Shown in pieces: positions 1 through 9,454 of a DNA stretch of 64,000 bases. How positions within the stretch are numbered: position 1 is the stretch's first letter; every line of letters begins with the position of its first letter. The notes beneath the pieces are model-generated. The model had not been told where the DNA came from and did not search any database. It saw only the letters and a list, made by a program, of their open reading frames with translations. Origin of the DNA: Rugalucina vietnamica (taxonomy: Eukaryota > Mollusca > Bivalvia > Lucinida > Lucinidae); contig OZ024873.1 in assembly GCA_964017185.1 (NCBI GenBank), forward strand, positions 45,370,760-45,434,759, read 5' to 3'. A program made the position numbers and the translations under genes.

Positions 1-922
1 AAATTTGTGGGCCTATACCCATAAGTTTTAAGTAAAAGCTTATAGGGTTGTGAATAGCAAGGTTTTCTGGCGTAAATGGCAGCTTGAGAATATGCAGTTC
101 CCATGACTTTGCTGAGAGACATGGTGGACAGAAGGCTATCTATTTTCGGCATGAAGCCATTTCTTGGCGCATTGTTGGTCCAGTTAAAATTTGAACTTAT
201 TGTTGAAATCACAAAATTACAATCTTCACTGCCTTAAATTCCGCGGTGTTGGCATAGTTAATATTAAAGAGCACTCCTATATAGATAGTTGAAGTCTTTC
301 CACTTAATCTGCATGTGACTAATATGACAAATGACTATCAAGATCATATAACGGGACATTTGATTGGTCAATTTCAACATCCTTAGGTCAAGGTCATAAC
401 AGCCGGCATTGAGATGTGGAATCATCACTAAAACATTTAGAGAAAGAGTACCTGTCTGCACAAAGAGAATTAGAAAAGTGGGTGCAACAAATAATGAACA
501 TGGGCCGTGGATTTTCTTAAGCTATCAAGAACATATGCCATCAGGATGCAATTTTCATGCCATTTTAAAGTGTAAATATCAAGGTTTCATGTTGGGTTAA
601 AATCTCCTCAGACCACTTTACACACAGAGATAAACTATTGAGAAAGATAAAATTACCACAAATTTTGAACTGCCCCAAATTTCGAAGGTTCTGCCATAAA
701 TCTAGTAGCAACTCATTTCACCAACATTTTAATTCTACCTTTTATTTTAGCACTTGGTAACACAGGAATTCATTCTGAAGGTTAAGATTATCAGAAGAAA
801 GAAAATGTTTATTTCCAAGATTGTGTAGTTGATGATGGTTGGTCCAGTTTTCGTGGTACAAATAATTCATATGCAACTCCAGGATGATAGAAACAGGTCA
901 GATCTTAAATAAATATGGAATG
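1..922. other. unassigned AT-rich flank
   Basis: No convincing exon, RNA gene or repeat end is visible here. The only open frames are short and lack similarity to anything I recognise. It is host DNA (or an older, decayed repeat) into which the LTR element at 927 inserted. Confidence 0.4.
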
Positions 923-926
923 ATAC

Positions 927-1858
927 TGTAACAACCTTTAGGCCAGGGGGTGGTATGGGGTTAAAGGTTGTCCATGTTTCTGGTACATAAATAAACACTG
1001 AGAATGATTTCAGATAAATCTTGCTTTAATCAGAAAACTAGAATAAGGTTTCTTATTGGTGTGAATTACATAAACTACAGCAAATCCGTGGCTATAGGTC
1101 CCAAATACTGTTCGATGAATCCTCAGGGTGCAGTAGTGTGGCTTCACTAAGTGGGTGGGGTAATCTCGCTAGCTAAATGTCACAACGATCGAGATTTAAA
1201 GCACAAAATCCACGAAATGTAATGATTATTAATGTAAAGTCTCTCGCCAGTATGAATTTCAGTATAACTTTCCTCAAATGTTGTCCAACTAAAGCATAAA
1301 GTGATTTTAAGTAATTTCCATAACACAAAACGTAGAATGAATGACCGCCACAGACGAAAGCTGGAGACACAACCCACCAAAACTGGTCGCCCTCGCGCTA
1401 TTTATATGAACACGACCTAAAGGGGCGGGGCGAGTCGCCTGGTCGCGACTCACCGGAAGGTCACAGGCGACGCAGTTCAGCGAGTCGCCTGGTCGAGTTG
1501 ACCAGGTCACGTGACAGGTCTTGACCCGGAAGGCGTCGCATTTGAGGTCGGCGCAGAACGATGCGCACTCGAAACCGAAAGTAAAACAATCTGTCAGTTA
1601 CGCGAAGCAAATTCAACCGCGATTTCCAGCGAAAATAAAAGGAAAACGACACAAATTGATGAAGGGACAATTGCATAAACATGGAATCTATAAACCGATG
1701 AAGTGCCAATGGCTAACTCGCCGCCAATCGGACAAAATAACGGAAATTACAGGTGAGGCGAGGCGAACCGCGAAAACTAATGACAATAAAAACTTTGACG
1801 GTAAATTACACAACAAAAACAGCGTCAATCAGAACGCGAATAGCCCGAGCTCGCTACA
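927..1858 (-). repeat. 3' LTR (932 bp) of the minus-strand retrotransposon
   Basis: It has TG...CA ends and matches 5145-5968 plus 9343-9450 with no difference seen. On the minus strand it holds a TATA-like box at 1398-1408. The short open frames inside it recur identically in the other LTR and are not protein genes. Confidence 0.9.
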
Positions 1859-1873
1859 CTACTCCCCCCTCGG
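1859..1873 (-). other. polypurine tract of the LTR retrotransposon
   Basis: On the minus strand this reads CCGAGGGGGGAGTAG and abuts the start of the 3' LTR. This is where the plus-strand DNA primer is expected in LTR retroelements. Confidence 0.75.
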
Positions 1874-4800
1874 ACAAAGTTCGTCCCGAACTTTAAATAA
1901 TGTACACAAACTACATTTTCAAGAAAATGTCATAAACAGTGAATCACAGTAGTTTTACAATCACTTTTCTCATTTTGTTTAGATTAACAAAAGTACACTC
2001 AATCAAATTGCTCCTAAGATAATGTTATTACTTATTCAATAATTACTACTATGCACCAAATGTCTGATATTCCAGTAACATAATGTAATTGATAGGATCA
2101 GACAGTAAGCTCATCTTATACATACAGTCTTTCAGGCATATGACTTGAATGTCAACAAAATATCACAATAGCTACATTTTAAATAAGCAAATATGATAAA
2201 GAGACATTCTCAACACGAGATAAAGAAATTAATAAATCACGATCTTTAAGCTTGATGCAAAAATTAAATAATCATGCTGATTTCAATAAAAACTAATTTT
2301 ACATATATACACGTGAATTAATAGTACTTAAAACAATCAAAATACAAGTACACATAGATACTGCTGACAATTTTCTAATAGACCGATAGCCACGAATAAT
2401 AACACAAGTTGCAAAACACTGATCTTGACCTCCAATTTTCTTTTTCATCACAAAATCACTGACTTTATATTCCAGAAACTAGAAGTACAAACTGAAACAC
2501 GAACAATTAACATGTGAATAGAAATACATAAATACATGTATCTGCAATTAATAATTTCTCCAAAGCATCTAATTGAATTTGAGATTAAAAACATTCATCA
2601 AAATTAAATTTTGATAAGATCAGTATCATGTCAGCTCGTTTGACAATGCATAATAAAACTAGACATTAAAGCATACAACCTGAAGTTTTTAAACATACAC
2701 AATGCCATGGGTATTGAGGCTTATACAGGGCATTTTGGGATACAGGATATTGGCCTATTTTTTAAGGGATATTGGGGCTTTTTTTTTTTTTTTTTTTTTT
2801 TTTTTGATATGGGATATTCAGGAATTTGGGATATGGGATATTGGAATTTATTTTGGGATACAAGTTAAATTAATTTTGGGATGTGGGACTAACCAAGCCT
2901 CGGTATTAACTTGTGATTTCACAATAAAAGTTGAATTTGTCAGTACATTATGGTATCATAAGAAAAATATTCTAGTTTGTGTCACGTAAACACTGGTCGA
3001 AATAAGAAAATGACATGAATATATGATCCGATTCACCGAGCACCACTTAGCGGTCAGTCCAGTGCTGCTGGGAAAATCAGATCCATGATTGCTTATTGAT
3101 CACATTTCATGTATTCATAAAAATGCTTTATACTCAGAAATAATATAACCATACAATTTCAACCACGCCTAAATCTGAACGCTTTACCAACCTACAGATA
3201 CTGTCCTTGCACATCTAATGATCTTAAAAGTTTATCTTTAACCCTGTCCTTGAAATTATTTCATATTTTGTTCTAGTCATTTCAATATGTGTCACCGAAC
3301 CTGAATAATCTATAACATTAATGATCACAGTAAATTGTCATTCTATTATATAAAGTGCATGTATGAACTTTGCTGACACTAGTCCAGAATGTTGATAAAT
3401 CATTCACAAATGTCACTTGATTCACTAGTTCAAAGAATTTTTGTCACATATTAAATTGCTGAAGATGAAGGGTCCCAGGAGGGAACCTTGGCATACCATA
3501 CATTCTTTACCCTCGTCTGGTGGGCATCCTCTGGAGTAGTAATTCTTCAGAAAATTAACATCTTGGATAGACAAAACTCATATGAGCAACTTCTGGTGTA
3601 AAATAAAATGGGCATCTTCCACGATAAAAGGACCAGATATACCCTCATTAGCCCAATAAAAATGCATCCTTTGTTTAAAGGTAAAATTTTATCCCACCCG
3701 TTTAATTTGTAGCATCCAATTACACAGGACTAACATACCTCAATCTGCTTGAACCTCTGCTACCACTTGCGACAAAACAATGAGTACCTCTCACATACCC
3801 ATTTTTATAACCCAATCCATTTCACACTTAGAAGAATTTGAGTCCTTGCGCATTGAACCCCATTCTTAACTTCTATCGATGCTACCCCAAACGACTTATT
3901 GACATTGCAGCTGGGATCTTTCTGCATCTCACATTCGGTAGGACACACATCATAGGTGTTCCTCCAGTCTGGATTACTTTCAACGAAGGAAATTTCACTC
4001 TTTTTCAACTTTTCAATTAAACATAATTGGATTGTCTCCCTTTGACCATTTCTCATTGTTGTCTGGATTGATAGTCTGAATAAAAGGATATAAGATGTAA
4101 TCCACCTCTTAGAGCCAAAATAAATAAACCAAAATCACACCTGTTGTACCAATCCTGTACAACCTACATAAAATAAATCGGCTCCTCCCCAACTCGCTGT
4201 AGGGATCTCCCTTGCCGCCCGCGGCTATCCTCTACCTCTTCGAGTCCGAGCCCGTATCCACTCTCCACACTCGCTGTAGCCTGGGTCTCTGCCCGCCGGC
4301 CTATATCCTCTACCGTGTCGGTTCCATGGGTAGCGCTACGCCCATCCGATGTAGGGATCCCTCCCGGAACTTGGCTACCCTCTACAGCCACGAGTGTATA
4401 AAATAAAAATAACTTCACCACTTCATGGTGACCCAGCCCCCATGGGCTATCATCTACCTCCAAATGGCTCCAAGAGTTAAACATCTAGTTTGGTTGATTT
4501 CTTGTTCCCCTGTTCTCTCCCCTGTTATTTATATATAAAATTTAATTATTAAGCATAGCCAATCATGATAGGTGCGCCTTCACTGGCAGAATTTACAACA
4601 AGACAAGACCTGGCTTTTGTTTTTGATTAACTTCTGGTGCCCTGGAAGAGTTGGGCTGACTGGCAGTGGGTTGTGTCTCCAACCTTGACCTGGGACTAAA
4701 CAAAATGTACGTTTCTTGTTTACATGTGAACCCAAATCCTATTGATAACTATACTTGTTCATCTTCTGTAACCGTTAAGGTATCTTCTATGACTGGTAAT

Positions 4801-5120
4801 GTCATATCATCTGGGTTCAACATCTCAACTGTTAATTCATATCTGAAATTCGTAAACATGATACAATTTTGATTGTGAAGCTCCCAGGTTTTTTTTCTTT
4901 CTTTTCTTACAACAGGGTGTTCCCATCACTATAGAAGTATCTTCTAGGTTTATGATCAAGAATACCACGGAAATGATACACAGTTTTCTTAACCAATCAT
5001 AATTTTAAAACAGCACATCCCATTCTCAGAATTTGAAATCACCTTCAACATAATGGTAGCCGAATGTATAACACAATTGTACCAGAAAATTCCTGCCGAG
5101 CTCTCGGAACTGGAATCTAA
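1874..5120 (-). other. internal region of the LTR element, no recognisable gag-pol
   Basis: The internal 3.3 kb is AT-rich, with a T-run at 2779-2805 beside a GGGATAT-rich simple repeat (2715-2885) and a GC-rich island at 4190-4390. The longest minus-strand frames (3805-4056, 83 codons; 4164-4484, 106 codons) lack RT, integrase, protease or CCHC knuckle motifs. The island could be a captured cellular fragment or remnant coding sequence. No function is assigned. Confidence 0.6.
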
Positions 5121-5143
5121 TCGAAATCCCACCGCTGCCACCA
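5121..5143 (-). other. primer-binding site, tRNA-Leu type
   Basis: On the minus strand, one base (5144) after the LTR end, the sequence reads TGGTGGCAGCGGTGGGAT and then TTCGA. This is the complement of a CCA-ended tRNA whose T-arm and acceptor match animal tRNA-Leu, apart from one extra base near the T-loop. It fixes the element's orientation. Confidence 0.85.
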
Positions 5144-5615
5144 GTGTAACAACCTTTAGGCCAGGGGGTGGTATGGGGTTAAAGGTTGTCCATGTTTCTG
5201 GTACATAAATAAACACTGAGAATGATTTCAGATAAATCTTGCTTTAATCAGAAAACTAGAATAAGGTTTCTTATTGGTGTGAATTACATAAACTACAGCA
5301 AATCCGTGGCTATAGGTCCCAAATACTGTTCGATGAATCCTCAGGGTGCAGTAGTGTGGCTTCACTAAGTGGGTGGGGTAATCTCGCTAGCTAAATGTCA
5401 CAACGATCGAGATTTAAAGCACAAAATCCACGAAATGTAATGATTATTAATGTAAAGTCTCTCGCCAGTATGAATTTCAGTATAACTTTCCTCAAATGTT
5501 GTCCAACTAAAGCATAAAGTGATTTTAAGTAATTTCCATAACACAAAACGTAGAATGAATGACCGCCACAGACGAAAGCTGGAGACACAACCCACCAAAA
5601 CTGGTCGCCCTCGCG

Positions 5616-5626
5616 CTATTTATATG
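5616..5626 (-). promoter_or_regulatory. TATA-like box of the 5' LTR
   Basis: The minus strand reads CATATAAATAG followed by a GC-rich stretch, a typical core promoter arrangement within an LTR. The same motif lies at 1398-1408 in the other LTR. Transcription would start roughly 30 bases further along the minus strand (inference). Confidence 0.5.
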
Positions 5627-6380
5627 AACACGACCTAAAGGGGCGGGGCGAGTCGCCTGGTCGCGACTCACCGGAAGGTCACAGGCGACGCAGTTCAGCG
5701 AGTCGCCTGGTCGAGTTGACCAGGTCACGTGACAGGTCTTGACCCGGAAGGCGTCGCATTTGAGGTCGGCGCAGAACGATGCGCACTCGAAACCGAAAGT
5801 AAAACAATCTGTCAGTTACGCGAAGCAAATTCAACCGCGATTTCCAGCGAAAATAAAAGGAAAACGACACAAATTGATGAAGGGACAATTGCATAAACAT
5901 GGAATCTATAAACCGATGAAGTGCCAATGGCTAACTCGCCGCCAATCGGACAAAATAACGGAAATTACGGCATTTACTAAAACACGGAACGGGACGGAAC
6001 GAAAAAAAGACGGAACAGGCGGAACATTACGGAACAGATTATTATGGAATACGGAACAAAGACGGAACAAACAGAATGCGAAAAGACAGAACAGGCGGAA
6101 CGAAACGGAACAAAATATTACGGAATACGGAACACAGACGGAACATTCGGATTGCAAATGGTCGGAACGATACGGAACACAATTATACGATATACGGAAC
6201 ACGGAACGCATTTACGGAACGCAATTATTACAGTACGTAACGTCAAAGGTTGCTAAGCATCGTCGTCTCAAATCATTACGTTGTCTCAAATCATTACGTT
6301 GTTTCTATAACCATTGTAGATCTTTAGGATAAAATGTAAAATACATATTAATCACTAGCGTTTGGATTCAAAGATTAAGA

Positions 6381-6577
6381 ATGGCACAAGCCGCTCTTGA
6401 TCCAAAAGACGGGAAGTTCGTCCGGGAATTACCACTTGGTACCACCGAAATATTGGCTTTATTTAAGTCGAGTGAAGCTGTCACGAACATTCCTTTTCGC
6501 CCTTCTGGTGGCGACTTGTTTCTGTTCAGCACAGAAGACCCTCTGAGGATTGATGATTGGAAGTCAGACGGACATAC
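6381..6577 (+). CDS. MULE transposase gene, exon 1 (start of CG-1-like domain)
   Basis: The exon begins ATGGCACAAGCC and codes 65 residues plus two bases. It ends at a strong donor (GTAAGT, 6578); the acceptor TTATTTCAG ends at 6691, giving a 114-nt intron. Joining the exons preserves frame exactly. Residues about 43-66 (GGDLFLF, then DDWKSDGHTW across the junction) resemble the start of the CG-1 DNA-binding domain of CAMTA transcription factors: a GG/GS-hydrophobic-Y/F strand followed by DG-x-W. This start is the first ATG in an open frame after the repeat-rich TIR. A sequence-specific N-terminal domain would fit recognition of the TIRs (inference). Confidence 0.75.
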
Positions 6578-6691
6578 GTAAGTACAACTATTTGATTATG
6601 CTGTGCTTTATTTTCGAGTGCATTTTGATATTTGCTTTGTTCGTGCTTGAAATGAATGGTCTGGTGATTGAGATCTACCCTGTTATTTCAG

Positions 6692-7946
6692 ATGGACAAA
6701 CCAAGGAAATAAAAAGCCTCTGCCACGCACAAATCCGAAATATCTGAAGTCATATTATTACATCAAGGCTGACAACCGGGCGAATAAAGGATTTCGGAAG
6801 GAAGTATATTTCCCTATCAGCGCAGGCAATATCATCATACATTACATTGGTGACGAAACATTGTCAGTGATGACGCCCCATGGGAATTCAAACAAAAATG
6901 AACCTTTCTTCAGAACAAAACCGTCCGTTAGGGAAGATATTCAGAAGAAAATAGAAGTAGAAAAGCCGCACATAGTATATAAAAATCTAGTTTGTGAAAA
7001 CGTGGAAGGTCATGATGCAATATCCAAGCCCCGGAACATAAAGCAACTTCACAATGCAAAAGCCAGCAAGCAGGAAGAGATTCGCTTAACACGGGATGCC
7101 ATATATAATACTCATGAATTGGCATACGAGGGAGGCTTTATTCACTTTCTATCTACATACCCAGATCTATGCGTTGTAGCTGGAGAAGTTGAAATGATAC
7201 AGGAACTCAACAGCGTCATACAATTAAAAGACGAAGACCTCTTGTTGAGCTATGATACAACTTTTAATTTGGGCGAGTTTTATGTGTCTCCTCTGGTCTT
7301 CAAGCACGTTGTATTTACAGACAACCCGTTAGTGGCTGGTCTTTTCCTGATTCACGAGAGAAAATTAAGCGAGACACACGAACATTTTTTCAAGATTCTG
7401 TCATCGTTAGTGAAACCTCTGAAAGGTGTGCCTATAGTAACTGATATGGAATCAGCCATAGTTAAGGCTATCAGGGAAAACACGACATTAAAGCAAATTG
7501 GATGCTGGCGCCATCTCCGACAGGATGTTCAAAGGTGGTTAACTGACAACCTACCCAAAGTAGAACGATCAACCTATGTCAATGAGCTTTATGAGATATT
7601 GAGAACGACAACGGAACGACAGTGTGCAGACATGATTAAGAAGATGGAGAAACAGTGGAATGAAGAGTTTACACGCTATTTCAAGAAATCAGTTGAACCA
7701 AAGCTGGGATATTTCTGCGCATGGTCCATTGCAAATTCGTGTAAGCTAGACACAAAGAATGGTATAACAACAAACCAGTCTGAGGGCTTCAACTTCCTAT
7801 TAAAAGATTTCCAAAGCTGGAAGGAAGTACCACTGGATTCTCTTTTGATGTCTCTGAAGCTAATACAAGGATTCTACCTGGAAGAAATAAGAAGAGGCAA
7901 GGCTCAACTTGGAACATTTCGATTAAAGCCAAAATATTCAAGGTAG
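6692..7946 (+). CDS. MULE transposase gene, exon 2 (CG-1-like remainder and DDE core)
   Basis: Exon 2 continues the CG-1-like fold (LKSYYY..., then GFRKEVYFPIS and IIIHYIGDE) and runs into a MULE-type transposase. The putative catalytic triad is Asp in YDTTFNLG (codon 7254), Asp in VTDMESAI (codon 7443) and Glu in NQSEGFNFLLK (codon 7782). A GCWRHLRQ motif (C...H) lies between the second Asp and the Glu, as in this family. With exon 1 the protein is 483 residues if it stops at 7946. The stop overlaps a good donor (AG|GTAGGT, 7941-7948). Splicing 7942 to 8087 would bypass it and join the Ulp1-PHD frame in phase, giving about 822 residues. No internal stop or frameshift is seen. Confidence 0.88.
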
Positions 7947-8093
7947 GTACATTTTAATAAAAGTGTTCCGTGTGTTCCGTGGTGATTCTATTGACGGAAC
8001 ACTGTAGGAATGCACACGGAACATGTTCCGCGTGTGTTCCACGTGTTCCGTGGTGATTCTATTGACGGAACACTGTAGAATATTAGCTACGGA

Positions 8094-9107
8094 ATGCACA
8101 CGGAACAGCGCGACGAAACCAAACAGACACAGACCCAAACGGAACAACAAATGGAAACGGAACACATCATAGAAGATCGCAAACTGATCCAGAAACAGAC
8201 GGAACAGCAAACGGAACAGCAAATGGAACCCCTACACCAGTCACCTGTAAATACAGAGGAGCCAGAGTATTCATTCATAAACTTAATGTCATCAACACCC
8301 AAATCCCCTGAACTCTTAAAAGATGTAAGGTACAGCTTAGAAGTTTGGGTACCGGCAGATAAACAGAAACTATTCCACAACTTAAATGTGAATGACAGAA
8401 ATCTAATACAAAAACGGTCAGGATGGATGAATGATACCATTATAGACAGTGCCATGAATTTGCTCCAATTTCAATTCCCCGACTTGGAAGGGTTCCAGTC
8501 GTGTACTTTGGCCGTTCAGCTCGACTTTCAACGGCATGAAAAATTGTTCATCCAAATAATCAATAGGAGTCCTAATACCAAGGGAACGCATTGGTTGACA
8601 GTGAGTAACATCAACTGTATGGAGGATGAGGTCGGTGTTTACGACACCGCATTTGACGACCTCCCTCACATTGAGCAACTTGTAGTTGCTAGCCTGGTGA
8701 AAACAGAGCAAAAAGTACTGAAAGTGAAATTTAGTAATGTTTACATGCAGACAAATGGGAACGACTGTGGCCTTTATGCCATAGCAAATGCTACTGCTTT
8801 GGCATTTGGCCGCGATCCGTCTAAGGAGCAATATATCCCAAGCAAATTAAGAGAACATCTACTGAAATGTCTAGAAGAAAAAGAAATGCGGCTGTTTCCT
8901 ACCGCAAAGGGAACAAGCAAAAGACGCAAGGCAATCAAAAAGATTGAAAAAATTAAGTTGTATTGTGTTTGCAATATGCCAGACACGCATACCACTTACT
9001 TCCTTTGCGATCAATGCTCTAGTGAGTATCACCCAGAATGCCTTGGTTTAGATGCTGTATTACTAAAGGATCGGTCTTTTATATGCCCTACTTGTTCTAC
9101 AAAATAA
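8094..9107 (+). CDS. Transposon-borne Ulp1/C48-type cysteine protease with C-terminal PHD finger
   Basis: It is 337 codons from the first ATG. Residues 1-45 are a Gln/Glu/Thr-rich stretch encoded by CGGAAC-type repeats. Residues about 100-270 form a Ulp1/SENP-like C48 protease: His166 (GTHWLTV), Asp184 (VYDTAFDD), Gln219 and Cys225 (QTNGNDCGLY). After a basic linker (KRRKAIKKIEKIK), residues 291-334 form a PHD-type C4HC3 finger (Cys291, 293, 305, 308, His313, Cys316, 331, 334). Ulp1-family enzymes process or remove SUMO or related modifiers; PHD fingers commonly bind histone tails. Here they sit beside a transposase. It may be a second gene or the last exon of the transposase gene through the phase-matched acceptor at 8086. 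The true substrate is unknown. Confidence 0.88.
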   Translation: MHTEQRDETKQTQTQTEQQMETEHIIEDRKLIQKQTEQQTEQQMEPLHQSPVNTEEPEYSFINLMSSTPKSPELLKDVRYSLEVWVPADKQKLFHNLNVNDRNLIQKRSGWMNDTIIDSAMNLLQFQFPDLEGFQSCTLAVQLDFQRHEKLFIQIINRSPNTKGTHWLTVSNINCMEDEVGVYDTAFDDLPHIEQLVVASLVKTEQKVLKVKFSNVYMQTNGNDCGLYAIANATALAFGRDPSKEQYIPSKLREHLLKCLEEKEMRLFPTAKGTSKRRKAIKKIEKIKLYCVCNMPDTHTTYFLCDQCSSEYHPECLGLDAVLLKDRSFICPTCSTK

Positions 9108-9137
9108 TTGATGGAAACAACAGTTAAACAGAACAAA

Positions 9138-9143
9138 AATAAA
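9138..9143 (+). terminator. candidate polyadenylation signal of the MULE gene
   Basis: AATAAA lies 30 bases after the stop of the Ulp1-PHD frame and before the right-hand TIR repeats. Confidence 0.45.
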
Positions 9144-9454
9144 GATACAAACTTGTTCCGTCATGCTGTTCCGTATTTTAGTATTTTTCCTTTATAAGTA
9201 TTCCGCTTTTTAGCAATTTGACATTTGTCACTGTTCCGTTGTTTAGCAATTTTACATTTCTCTTTATTCCGTTTTTTAGTAATTTATAAACAATGTCATT
9301 CCGTTCCGTTCCGTTCCGTGTTTTAGTAACGACCGAAATTACAGGTGAGGCGAGGCGAACCGCGAAAACTAATGACAATAAAAACTTTGACGGTAAATTA
9401 CACAACAAAAACAGCGTCAATCAGAACGCGAATAGCCCGAGCTCGCTACAATAC

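Larger units (their letters stand above)
5969..9334 (+). mobile_element. Mutator-like (MULE) DNA transposon with CG-1-like, DDE transposase and Ulp1-PHD coding regions
   Basis: The target GAAATTAC is duplicated at 5961-5968 and 9335-9342; the other LTR has it once at 1743-1750. Terminal inverted repeats begin GG and share TTACTAAAACACGGAAC after three to four variable bases. Inward of them, both ends consist of degenerate tandem CGGAAC units (5985-6240; GTTCCG orientation at 9150-9320). More CGGAAC/GTTCCG units occur at 7965-8225 between the two coding blocks. An 8-bp duplication, MULE-type transposase and structured TIRs support Mutator superfamily assignment. The element looks intact and young: its reading frames are open and its host LTR is undiverged. 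Confidence 0.93.
927..9450 (-). mobile_element. Non-autonomous LTR retrotransposon, complete, with a nested Mutator-like transposon
   Basis: Two direct copies of a sequence beginning TGTAACAACC and ending CTCGCTACA bound the element, at 927-1858 and 5145-9450. Removing the nested 3,366-bp transposon and one 8-bp duplication makes the second copy exactly 932 bp, the same as the first. Both copies look identical base for base by eye. The host target ATAC is duplicated at 923-926 and 9451-9454. Orientation is minus: reading that way, a tRNA-Leu-type primer-binding site directly follows the LTR ending at 5145, and a G-rich polypurine tract directly precedes the LTR starting at 1858. The 3.3-kb internal part has no gag, protease, RT or integrase reading frame that I can see, so it probably moved using proteins from another element. 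The unit without its passenger is about 5,150 bp. The superfamily (Gypsy or BEL) cannot be decided without pol. Confidence 0.9.
5145..9450 (-). repeat. 5' LTR, split by a Mutator-like transposon
   Basis: The LTR sequence runs 5145-5968 and resumes at 9343-9450. Between them lie the transposon 5969-9334 and the second copy of the 8-bp target duplication (9335-9342). The passenger sits in U3, upstream (on the minus strand) of the TATA-like box, so it separates any distal U3 enhancer from the core promoter. Confidence 0.9.

Noticed and set aside
1173..1709. Several overlapping minus-strand frames of 65-82 codons, repeated at 5391-5927
   Set aside because: They recur because they lie in the two identical LTRs; they overlap each other in different frames and show no protein family.
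4164..4484. 106-codon minus-strand frame in the LTR interior as a gag candidate
   Set aside because: No CCHC knuckle, capsid-like pattern or neighbouring pol; it could be composition-driven in a GC-rich island.
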